Both the position numbers and the translations under genes were made by a program. Below, piece after piece: positions 19,215 through 26,270 of a stretch of 64,000 nucleotides of DNA. How positions within the stretch are numbered: position 1 is the first letter of the stretch; each line of letters opens with the position of its first letter. The notes under the pieces are model-generated. The model was not told the DNA's origin and did not search any database. It saw only the letters and a list, made by a program, of their open reading frames with translations. The stretch comes from Chitinophaga filiformis (GTDB taxonomy: Bacteria; Bacteroidota; Bacteroidia; Chitinophagales; Chitinophagaceae), in contig NZ_JAKIRP010000016.1 of NCBI RefSeq assembly GCF_021646545.1, forward strand, positions 124,001 to 188,000, in the 5' to 3' direction.

Positions 19215-19263
19215 GGTTGTAATTTGTTTTACTGTTCTGAATTATATGAAAAATATACCTTTT

Positions 19264-19293
19264 CATTCATAACAAACTTACCATTCATAACAA
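19264..19293 (-). promoter_or_regulatory. Promoter of DUF2911 gene with 12-bp direct repeat
   Basis: On the minus strand TAAGTTTG (19280-19273) fits the -7 consensus. It is embedded between two perfect copies of CATTCATAACAA (+ strand, 19264-19275 and 19282-19293), 18 bases apart. Confidence 0.45.
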
Positions 19294-19332
19294 TTCAGTG
19301 TTAAAATGCGATAGCAGTCTGCACATTCATGC

Positions 19333-19878
19333 CTACTTCTTCCTTTCGCAGATATTTTTCAGTTTAGTCAACCCGTCCTCCAGTAAGGGACCGGTCAGCC
19401 TGTCTGACAGGAAACCTTTCAGCTTCCACCAGGGCAACATTCCCAGATGCGTTTCCAGGCGCCACTGTATAGCTGTTCCTTTCCCATCAGCGGAAGGCTT
19501 CAGCTCAAACGCTGCCACTACGGGTTTCATGGCATTGAACTCCATGTTATAATAGACCCCTTTCCCGGGTGCACTTTCCCTTATGAGCACTTTGCCTGAC
19601 ACAGGCCTGTCCTGCTGCATACCGGACCAGGTATAAAAAGCTCCCTCTCCCGCAGGCGGGTTGGAAAATTCAATTTTCCGCGCTACACCAGGAGCAGCCC
19701 AGGGATTCCATTCAGGCCAGGTATTCAGGTTATTGATCTCAGCATAAACGGTAGTCAGAGGAGCATCTATTACTCCCGATCGTTCAACGATCGCCTTTGA
19801 GGGCATTAACAGGGAAATGAGAAATATCAGTATCCCAAAACAAAGAACACTTAACAACAATAATTTGACGAAACGCAT
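19333..19878 (-). CDS. SRPBCC family protein with N-terminal membrane anchor
   Basis: A 181-residue protein with one N-terminal hydrophobic segment (LLLLSVLCFGILIFLISLLM) and a START/Bet v1-like cavity domain (SRPBCC, polyketide-cyclase-like). Typical features: the strand with IDAPLTTVYAEINNLNTWPEWNPWA, then FYTWSGMQ, and a long C-terminal helix (LSDRLTGPLLEDGLTKLKNI). It starts two bases after the stop of a related gene, so the two are a tandem duplication in one operon. Ligand and partner unknown. A role in membrane or lipid handling with the neighbouring ABC-2 permease is possible but only inferred. Confidence 0.85.
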   Translation of the reverse strand: MRFVKLLLLSVLCFGILIFLISLLMPSKAIVERSGVIDAPLTTVYAEINNLNTWPEWNPWAAPGVARKIEFSNPPAGEGAFYTWSGMQQDRPVSGKVLIRESAPGKGVYYNMEFNAMKPVVAAFELKPSADGKGTAIQWRLETHLGMLPWWKLKGFLSDRLTGPLLEDGLTKLKNICERKK

Positions 19879-19880
19879 AT

Positions 19881-20414
19881 CTATTTTACTAATTTCTCCA
19901 GGTTTTCTAACCCTTTTTCAAAATCTTTTCCAATCAATTTATCAAGCATCAATCCCCTGATCTTCGCAGCAGGATATCTGCCTACTTCCATTGCGATGCC
20001 CCAGGTAACATGAGTACCTCTGCCAGAGGGTTCGAAACGAAAAAAACCTTTTGTCGCCTTACTCTCCATGAACTGCATTTCGATTGTAATGTGCTCATAT
20101 GGCCGGGAAGCTACAATTGTAACTGACCCCTTACCTACCTTCCGCTTCCTGCTTATCCACTGATAGCCGGCCCCTGTCCCGCTCATTTTATCATTGTACG
20201 ACAGTTTCATTTTAGGGTCAACCTGGTGCCAGGGCGACCATTTCTCCCAGTTACGCAATACATTCACCTGATCAAAAACGACGGAAAGAGACGCAGGAAT
20301 GGACCTGACACGTACTACTTTCACTGTAGCAGGCAGGAACATGCTAACAATACACAAACCTGGTATCAGCACTCCAAGTGCTCCAAGTATGATAAATAAG
20401 GCTTGCATATACAA
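19881..20414 (-). CDS. SRPBCC family protein, paralog of the next gene
   Basis: A 177-residue protein with the same layout as its downstream neighbour: N-terminal hydrophobic helix (ALFIILGALGVLIPGLCIVSM), then the SRPBCC cavity fold with VFDQVNVLRNWEKWSPWHQ (compare AEINNLNTWPEWNPWA next door), GAGYQWISRKRKVGKGSV and the final helix MLDKLIGKDFEKGLENLEKL. An ATG at 20408 is an equally good start. It lies 27 bases behind the ABC-2 permease gene on the same strand. The conserved helix suggests lipid or hydrophobic ligand binding; no catalytic residues seen. Confidence 0.85.
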   Translation of the reverse strand: MYMQALFIILGALGVLIPGLCIVSMFLPATVKVVRVRSIPASLSVVFDQVNVLRNWEKWSPWHQVDPKMKLSYNDKMSGTGAGYQWISRKRKVGKGSVTIVASRPYEHITIEMQFMESKATKGFFRFEPSGRGTHVTWGIAMEVGRYPAAKIRGLMLDKLIGKDFEKGLENLEKLVK

Positions 20415-20441
20415 AAGGTAGGAAAAAATCCAGACTATTCC

Positions 20442-21545
20442 CTATTCCCACCTGAAAACCCTTACTGCTACGATATATACAACCACTCCCCAGAGGGCAA
20501 TTACGCCAAGCTCAAGCCCTACATTCCATAAGTGCTGTCCTTCGAAAGCGATCTTGCGGAATGCATCATTCAGGTAGGTCAGCGGCATAACACGGCATAC
20601 CGGCTGTAGCCACGAAGGGAAAGCATCCACAGCAACAAAGGTGCCTGCCAGCAGGAACTGTGGCAAGGTGATCACGTTGGCAATAGGTGGTATGGCGCTC
20701 TCGCTGTTTGCAATGCCGCTTACCACAAATCCAAAGCCCATGAATACGATCACGCCGAAGGCCGTTAGCACCAGCATTTCAAGAAAAGTGCTCCACCCAT
20801 GTACCAGTGTAAACCCGAAGGCAAAATAACCAATGGCAATGATCAGCACTGCTCCCGCTACCTGGAATATCAGGCGGGCAAGGGCCTCTCCCAGTACAAT
20901 ATGGAGCCTGCGGATGGGTGTGGCGAAGAAACGTTTCAATACCAGCGTCTGGCGCAGGCTGAAGAAGAGAAATGCGGTGCTGAATACAGCCGCGCTCAAC
21001 AGGGAAAAGCTGAGCAGACCGGGCAGAATGAAGTCGATCGTACGATAACGGCGTCCCGGCAACACTTCCACCGGTTCCAGTTTCGCAATGGAACCCCTGG
21101 GATAATACACGTCATCTGCTTTATAAATGATTCCGCTCAGTATAGTCTGAAATAAAGAGATCTTGTCTGCCGCAGCCGTGGAAGTACGCACCTTCACATC
21201 GCAGGCAGGTGCATTACCCTGGGCGGGACGTGAAGTAATACGGATAATGGCGGTAATATGTCCTTTTTTCAGATCATCCTCCATTTCTGCAGCTGCCTGT
21301 CCCGTCACCAGCTTAAGGCTTTTCTCACTGGCCAGTTGCCTGTACAGGTAACCGCTGGTATCGGTAGCGGCATCCACCCCAACCTTCACTGATATACCGT
21401 TATCGCCGATAAAACCAAACACCAGAATGAACACCAAAGGGAATCCCAGACTGAAGATCACTGCTGAAGGGCTTCTCACTATTCCTATCAGGCTTGCTTT
21501 GGACATGGCTAACAGCGCCTTCCATTGATTGTATTTAACCGCCAT
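20442..21545 (-). CDS. ABC-2 type transporter permease
   Basis: Membrane subunit of an exporter, 367 residues. Layout of the family: helix 1 (SPSAVIFSLGFPLVFILVFGF) then a large extracytoplasmic domain of about 150 residues, then five membrane helices starting at IDFILPGLLSFSLLSAAVF. The motif FFATPIRRLHIVLGEALARL is the cytoplasmic loop that contacts the ATPase. Curiously no ATP-binding subunit is encoded within 20 kb on either side, so the ATPase must come from elsewhere. It is the first gene of a three-gene unit with two SRPBCC proteins. Confidence 0.9.
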   Translation of the reverse strand: MAVKYNQWKALLAMSKASLIGIVRSPSAVIFSLGFPLVFILVFGFIGDNGISVKVGVDAATDTSGYLYRQLASEKSLKLVTGQAAAEMEDDLKKGHITAIIRITSRPAQGNAPACDVKVRTSTAAADKISLFQTILSGIIYKADDVYYPRGSIAKLEPVEVLPGRRYRTIDFILPGLLSFSLLSAAVFSTAFLFFSLRQTLVLKRFFATPIRRLHIVLGEALARLIFQVAGAVLIIAIGYFAFGFTLVHGWSTFLEMLVLTAFGVIVFMGFGFVVSGIANSESAIPPIANVITLPQFLLAGTFVAVDAFPSWLQPVCRVMPLTYLNDAFRKIAFEGQHLWNVGLELGVIALWGVVVYIVAVRVFRWE

Positions 21546-21616
21546 ACTTACTTAAACGCTGGTCTATTCTTAAAAAATCGCATAAAACTACTATTGTTTT
21601 ACCCATTTCCATAAAA

Positions 21617-21641
21617 AAACCTGCCCTTGAGGGGCAGGTTT
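21617..21641 (-). terminator. Terminator after sppA
   Basis: On the minus strand AACCTGCCCC TCA AGGGCAGGTT is followed by seven T; 30 bases past the sppA stop. Confidence 0.85.
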
Positions 21642-21670
21642 AATACTATTTTAAGTCTGTAAGTATCTTC

Positions 21671-23434
21671 TTATCTGATTTCCACCACATAAGGCAGCTT
21701 TGCCTGGATCTCTCCGCTCATTTCTTTCAGATGTTTGATCTGCTGATAAACAGCATACTGATCTCCCAGCTCTTTTTTAATGGCAGTCTCCATACGGGCA
21801 TCCCCTGCAAAGGACTTCACAAATTTTTCGAACGGCTGCTCCGCTTCAGGATATTCCCTTAAACGGTAACCACTGATCTTCGCCAGTTTCGCAGCACATT
21901 TAATGGCATCGTCAATACCACCGATACGGTCCACCAGTCCCAGTTGTTTTGCCTGTATGCCACTCCATACGCGGCCCTGGGCAATGCTGTCCACGATTAC
22001 CCCATTCAGTTTGCGGCCTTCCACCACACGCCCCTTAAAGGTGCTGTAGATGCTATCAACTGAGTTCTGTATGAATTTCTTTTCGATTTCTGTCAATGGA
22101 CGGGAGGTATTGCCAAGATCAGCATATTGTGCTGTCTTAACACCATCGAAGGTTACTCCGAGTTTGTTCTTAAAGAATCCCTGCAGGTTCGGCAACACGG
22201 CAAAAACGCCGATAGAACCTGTCAGCGTGTTCGGCTGTGCAAAAATAGAGTCGGCCATGCAGGAAATATAGTAACCACCGGAAGCCGCATAGTCTCCCAT
22301 GGACACTACCACCGGTTTGCTCTTTTTAGCCAGTGTCAGCTCCCTCCAGATAGACTCTGATGCCAGTGCACTACCACCGGGAGAGTTCACACGGAATACG
22401 ATCGCTTTTACATCCTTATCCTGTCTTGCCTCGCGGATGAGCTTCACAAATTGTCCGCTGCTGATAGTCTCGTCCTTCTCGCTGTCACCACCCACAATAT
22501 TTCCCTGCGCATAAATAATGGCAATCCTGTTATCCTCGCCTTTGCCGGTAGATGCATCCGTTGCACTTTCATATTTGGAGAGGGAGATAAAATTAATTTT
22601 CTCATCCCCACCAAGTCCCAGTCTTGACTTGATTTCATCCATCACCTGGTCATTGTATTTCAACCCATCAACGAGCTTGTATTTCAGCGCATCATTCGCT
22701 TCCTGGATCAGCCCCCCGTTAGCATACTGGTGCAGTGTGGCGGTGTCTATTTTTCTGGAAGCGCCGATATTTTTCAGGAAATTGGCGTATAGGTCGCCCA
22801 GGTAAGCGTTTGTCTGGATGCGGTTAGCCACCGTCATCTGTGTTTCCCGCAAAGGCTCTGTAGCGCTCTTGAAGCGGCCATCATAAAAGATCTGCGGTTG
22901 GATTTCCAGTTTGTCCAGCGTTCCTTTCAGGAAGGTCAGCTGGGTAAAGAAACCGCTGAATTCCATACCTCCTTTCGGATGCACATATACCTTGTCTGCC
23001 AGGGAAGCTACATAGTAACTCTTTTGGTCCATCACCTCACCATAGGCATAAATGAACTTACCGGATTGTTTAAATTTCAGCAGCGCATTACGCACTTCCT
23101 CGTTGGTGGCAAACCCATTGGCATTGTTGTCTGCCTTCAGATAGATCCCTTTTATATTATCGTCAGTTTCTGCATGTCTGATCAGGCGCACCACATCATA
23201 AAGCCCCGGGGTTTCTTTGGGTCCCTGACGCAATACGGCATTTACGGGGTCTACAATCTTTTGTTCGGCATAAGGCTGACTGGTTTCAAGCACCAGCACT
23301 CCATTTGGCGATAAGGTAACTTCTTCAGGGCTGACAGCCGACTTTATTACACCCATCAGTATGAACATCCCAAAAAAGATGATCACAATGAAAGCCAGCA
23401 GGGTGGCAAAGAAAATTTTAAAAAAACTACGCAT
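21671..23434 (-). CDS. sppA: Signal peptide peptidase SppA, 67K type
   Basis: A membrane-bound serine protease that degrades cleaved signal peptides at the periplasmic face; 587 residues. The start at 23434 gives one N-terminal membrane anchor (FFKIFFATLLAFIVIIFFGMF). The protein has two SppA domains as in the large type: the first provides the general base Lys100 (YLKADNNANG), the second the nucleophile Ser385 in GDYAASGGYYIS, close to the LTGSIGVF strand. The spacing of these residues fits the E. coli enzyme (K209/S409) with a shorter N-terminus. It is transcribed divergently from folK with 88 bases between. Confidence 0.95.
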   Translation of the reverse strand: MRSFFKIFFATLLAFIVIIFFGMFILMGVIKSAVSPEEVTLSPNGVLVLETSQPYAEQKIVDPVNAVLRQGPKETPGLYDVVRLIRHAETDDNIKGIYLKADNNANGFATNEEVRNALLKFKQSGKFIYAYGEVMDQKSYYVASLADKVYVHPKGGMEFSGFFTQLTFLKGTLDKLEIQPQIFYDGRFKSATEPLRETQMTVANRIQTNAYLGDLYANFLKNIGASRKIDTATLHQYANGGLIQEANDALKYKLVDGLKYNDQVMDEIKSRLGLGGDEKINFISLSKYESATDASTGKGEDNRIAIIYAQGNIVGGDSEKDETISSGQFVKLIREARQDKDVKAIVFRVNSPGGSALASESIWRELTLAKKSKPVVVSMGDYAASGGYYISCMADSIFAQPNTLTGSIGVFAVLPNLQGFFKNKLGVTFDGVKTAQYADLGNTSRPLTEIEKKFIQNSVDSIYSTFKGRVVEGRKLNGVIVDSIAQGRVWSGIQAKQLGLVDRIGGIDDAIKCAAKLAKISGYRLREYPEAEQPFEKFVKSFAGDARMETAIKKELGDQYAVYQQIKHLKEMSGEIQAKLPYVVEIR

Positions 23435-23474
23435 TATGGAAGATTTAATGTAAAAGGACCTACCGGTCGTCTTC

Positions 23475-23507
23475 TTTTTCCAAAAATAAAGAATATGTAT
23501 ACTTTTG
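23475..23507 (+). promoter_or_regulatory. Promoter of folK operon
   Basis: TACTTTTG (23500-23507) fits TAnnTTTG; TTTTTC about 20 bp upstream is a fair -33 box. Start of RNA would be near 23513, ten bases before the folK ATG. Confidence 0.55.
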
Positions 23508-23522
23508 GGCCGTTGAAGATAC

Positions 23523-24014
23523 ATGAATAAAGCAATATTACTTATAGGTGGCAATCTGGGAGACCGTACCGGTCATCTCCAACAGGCTGTGGAGCAGATA
23601 GATAAGCAGGTAGGCAAGGTGGAAAAAATTTCCGCCCTTTATGAGACGGCTGCCTGGGGCCATGTGGAGCAGCCGGATTACCTCAACCAGGCCCTCCTGG
23701 TGTCAACCGGAATGGATGCACGAACTCTGCTGCAAACGGTATTGGCCATAGAGCACAATATCGGCCGCATCCGCCGTCAGAAATGGGGCGCCCGGGTGAT
23801 CGACATAGATATCATCTTCTACAACGATGCCATCATCAATGAGCCCGACCTGAAAATCCCTCACCCACAGATGCAGTTCAGACAATTTGTACTGGTTCCC
23901 CTCCGGGAGATCGTTCCTGACTGGCAGCATCCCATATTACACCAGTCTGTCAGCACCTTGCTTGAAAACTGTACAGACCAGTTACCCGCCAGAAAATACG
24001 AGGGCGTACTCTAA
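23523..24014 (+). CDS. folK: 2-amino-4-hydroxy-6-hydroxymethyldihydropteridine pyrophosphokinase
   Basis: Transfers pyrophosphate from ATP to 6-hydroxymethyl-dihydropterin in folate synthesis, in the cytoplasm. 163 residues, as usual. Motifs in order: LIGGNLGDR at the N-terminus, SALYETAAWG, the pterin loop ending in QPDYLNQAL, IGRIRRQKWGARVIDIDIIFY with the two metal-binding aspartates, then the signature region IPHPQMQFRQFVLVPL. The next gene, a deoxynucleoside kinase, follows after 15 bases in the same unit, a pairing that ties folate and nucleotide supply together. Confidence 0.96.
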   Translation: MNKAILLIGGNLGDRTGHLQQAVEQIDKQVGKVEKISALYETAAWGHVEQPDYLNQALLVSTGMDARTLLQTVLAIEHNIGRIRRQKWGARVIDIDIIFYNDAIINEPDLKIPHPQMQFRQFVLVPLREIVPDWQHPILHQSVSTLLENCTDQLPARKYEGVL

Positions 24015-24029
24015 ACCATTCACCGGTCC

Positions 24030-24653
24030 ATGAATTATAAATACATCACGATAGAAGGTAATATCGGCGCAGGGAAAACCACCCTGGCGACCAAACTCGC
24101 TGCACATTTCAACGCTAAACTTATCCTGGAGGAATTTGCCGATAATCCTTTCCTGCCGAAGTTTTACGAAAAGCCCCAGCAATACGCCTTCCCCCTGGAA
24201 CTGTTTTTCATGGCGGAACGTTACAAGCAATTAAAAGACATGCTGCAGATGCAGGATATGTTCAGCAATCTCGTCGTGTCTGATTATCTTTTTATCAAGA
24301 GCCTCCTGTTTGCAAAGATCAATCTGAAAGAGGAAGAATACAGCCTTTATCAGAAACTGTTCGATATCATCAATCCGCAGCTGGTGCAGCCGGATCTGCT
24401 CATTTTTCTCAATGCCCCCGTGCCTAAGCTGCAGCAGAACATTAAGCACCGGAACCGCTCCTATGAACAGCAGATAGCAGACGAATATCTCGTGAGCGTG
24501 CATGATATGTATATGCAGTACATCCGTCAGCATCCCGTTCGCACACTGATGCTGGACATGACAAAGGTTGACTTCGTAAAGAACCCGGCGGACTTCGATA
24601 GACTCCTGAAGGCCCTGGATAAGGATTACGAACCAGGCATCCACTATCTATAA
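24030..24653 (+). CDS. Deoxynucleoside kinase
   Basis: Phosphorylates deoxynucleosides (dA, dG or dC type) with ATP in the salvage pathway; 207 residues. The P-loop is EGNIGAGKTT (residues 9-18), followed by LEEFADNPFLPKFYE, which holds the substrate-contacting glutamate, and a middle helix LELFFMAERYKQLKD. The usual lid region with arginines appears as IKHRNRSYEQQIADEYL. It is the second gene of the folK unit. Exact base specificity cannot be read from the sequence. Confidence 0.93.
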   Translation: MNYKYITIEGNIGAGKTTLATKLAAHFNAKLILEEFADNPFLPKFYEKPQQYAFPLELFFMAERYKQLKDMLQMQDMFSNLVVSDYLFIKSLLFAKINLKEEEYSLYQKLFDIINPQLVQPDLLIFLNAPVPKLQQNIKHRNRSYEQQIADEYLVSVHDMYMQYIRQHPVRTLMLDMTKVDFVKNPADFDRLLKALDKDYEPGIHYL

Positions 24654-24684
24654 AGATTATCTATCGGGAAATAAATAATATTGC

Positions 24685-24716
24685 TTTGCTCTATAAGACA
24701 GGGTGAAGTAATTTTG
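24685..24716 (+). promoter_or_regulatory. Textbook Bacteroidota promoter without a gene behind it
   Basis: TTTG (24685-24688), 20 bases, TAATTTTG (24709-24716). RNA would start near 24722; the only structure downstream is a terminator at 24835-24873. Confidence 0.65.
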
Positions 24717-24721
24717 TAGTG

Positions 24722-24872
24722 TAGAACAGAAAAGACGACCAGCTATATACCCGACAAAACGAACGGCATTGAAGGTTAAAAGATAATTAAGAGTGATATA
24801 AGGTACAGAAGCTTACAGTAACAATGGAAAACCGGGACTCCGGTAGGCACACGCTTACCGGAGTCCTTTTTT
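24722..24872 (+). ncRNA. Candidate small RNA, about 150 nt
   Basis: A perfect promoter followed about 115 bases later by a strong intrinsic terminator, with no plausible protein-coding frame between: the one ATG frame that is open (24824) starts ten bases before the terminator stem and would run through it. The body is AT-rich and shows little strong structure except the terminator. Its end abuts the stop codon of the flavoprotein gene on the other strand, so its 3' end may pair with the tail of that mRNA. The hairpin may also end the folK-kinase mRNA. I cannot match it to 6S, tmRNA, RNase P or SRP RNA. Confidence 0.45.
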
Positions 24873-24873
24873 T
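24835..24873 (+). terminator. Strong intrinsic terminator
   Basis: GGACTCCGGTA and its complement, partially extended, around a GGCACACGCT loop, followed by TTTTTTT. Also overlaps the 3' end of the convergent flavoprotein gene. Confidence 0.9.
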
Positions 24874-26098
24874 ATCTTTCTGCGATAGCGCTTGCCGCAA
24901 TCCAGCCGCTCGTCCAGGCGTGCTGGAAGTTGAATCCACCTGTGATCCCATCCACATCCATCACTTCCCCCGCAAAGAACAATCCCGGCGCCAGCTTGCT
25001 CTCCATGGTAGCAGGATCTATTTCAGATAAACGGATGCCTCCGCAGGTTACAAACTCCTCTTTAAAGGTTGTCTTTCCCTTTACCGGGCACTCCATAGCA
25101 GTCAGGTATCTGATCAGTTTATGCTGCTCTTTTGCCGGCATATCGGCCCAGCGCACGTCCTCTCCTATCCCCGATTGCTGCAGGAAGAACTGCCATAAAC
25201 GCTGGGGTAGTCCGAAAGGGTTCTTATGATGCATTTTCTGGCCTCCCAGGGAAAACCGCAGTCCCTGCATTTCTTCCCGTAAACTATTTTCATTGAATGC
25301 AGGCAGCCAGTTGACCAATGCTGTAAACTGGTATTGCAATGCACCCAGTTCCCGTGCTCCCCATGCGGAAAGCCGCAATATGCAAGGCCCGCTCATACCC
25401 CAGTGAGTGATAAGCAGGGGGCCTTTTTCCTGCAGTTTGGTGCCTGCTATCTTCACATGGGCCTCCTCCACGCTCACACCCATCAGGGTCGTGACAGGAT
25501 TACCCGGCATATTGAAGGTAAAAAGGGATGGCATGGGAGGCTCGACCTGATGGCCTATAGCCTGCAACCAGGCAAACTTGTCCAGCTGGGCATAACCGCC
25601 GGCAGCTACACATACCTGGTCTGCTTTCAGCACCGCTCCGTCCTGTAAGCGGACTTCCCATCCGTTATTTCCCCGGACCAGTTCACTGACTGCTGCATTC
25701 ATTCTAATCTTTACGCCGTACCTGTCTGCCTCTTTCAGAAGACAGTCGATAATGGTCTGGGAATTGTCCGTTACCGGGAACATCCTCCCATCAGCCTCGG
25801 CTTTCAATGACACTCCGCGTTCTTTGAACCAGGCGATAGTGTCCTGTACAAAAAAGCGGCTGAAAGCCTTCTTTACAAAGTGCTGGCCTCTCGGATAGCG
25901 TTTTGACATATATAATATATCGGGGGCATTATGTGTTACATTACACCTTCCTCCGCCCGATACCTTCACTTTAGATAAAAGTTTACTGCTTTTTTCTATT
26001 AATATGACTTCCAGCTGAGTATGAAGACGTGCAGCATTTACAGCACAGAAAAAACCGGCCGCTCCACCCCCTATAACTACTAATCTCTTGTTTACCAT
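24872..26098 (-). CDS. HI0933/BaiN-like flavoprotein (NAD(P)/FAD oxidoreductase)
   Basis: A cytoplasmic FAD-binding protein of 408 residues. The dinucleotide-binding motif VVIGGGAAGFFCAV is at the N-terminus, followed by the family signature KVKVSGGGRCNVTH, a second FAD contact in VCVAAGGYAQ, and the C-terminal block LFFAGEVMDVDGITGGFNFQHAWTSG (written in parts: FFAGEVMDVDG, GGFNFQHAWTSG), which closes the FAD site. The family is widespread and mostly of unknown substrate. Single gene, ends at a terminator shared with the small RNA candidate on the other strand. Confidence 0.93.
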   Translation of the reverse strand: MVNKRLVVIGGGAAGFFCAVNAARLHTQLEVILIEKSSKLLSKVKVSGGGRCNVTHNAPDILYMSKRYPRGQHFVKKAFSRFFVQDTIAWFKERGVSLKAEADGRMFPVTDNSQTIIDCLLKEADRYGVKIRMNAAVSELVRGNNGWEVRLQDGAVLKADQVCVAAGGYAQLDKFAWLQAIGHQVEPPMPSLFTFNMPGNPVTTLMGVSVEEAHVKIAGTKLQEKGPLLITHWGMSGPCILRLSAWGARELGALQYQFTALVNWLPAFNENSLREEMQGLRFSLGGQKMHHKNPFGLPQRLWQFFLQQSGIGEDVRWADMPAKEQHKLIRYLTAMECPVKGKTTFKEEFVTCGGIRLSEIDPATMESKLAPGLFFAGEVMDVDGITGGFNFQHAWTSGWIAASAIAER

Positions 26099-26193
26099 CT
26101 TTTTATGTCACTGACTTTTTCCAAAATCACTATCCCGCAGCAATAATAATCCAAAGCCGGGAGATTGTAATTTATTAAATACCAATAACATTA

Positions 26194-26224
26194 TTTGTAT
26201 ATATAAATTTTTAGCTCTATTTTG
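26194..26224 (+). promoter_or_regulatory. Promoter of the MG2/plug protein gene
   Basis: TTTG (26194-26197), 20 bases, then TATTTTG (one base short of the TAnnTTTG consensus), RNA start near 26230. Confidence 0.45.
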
Positions 26225-26270
26225 CATATTATAATTTTTGATACTATATTGTTGCAAAATGTTGTTCCAC

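Noticed and set aside
24824..25030. 68-codon frame near the terminator
   Set aside because: Crosses the terminator hairpin and is antisense to the flavoprotein gene.
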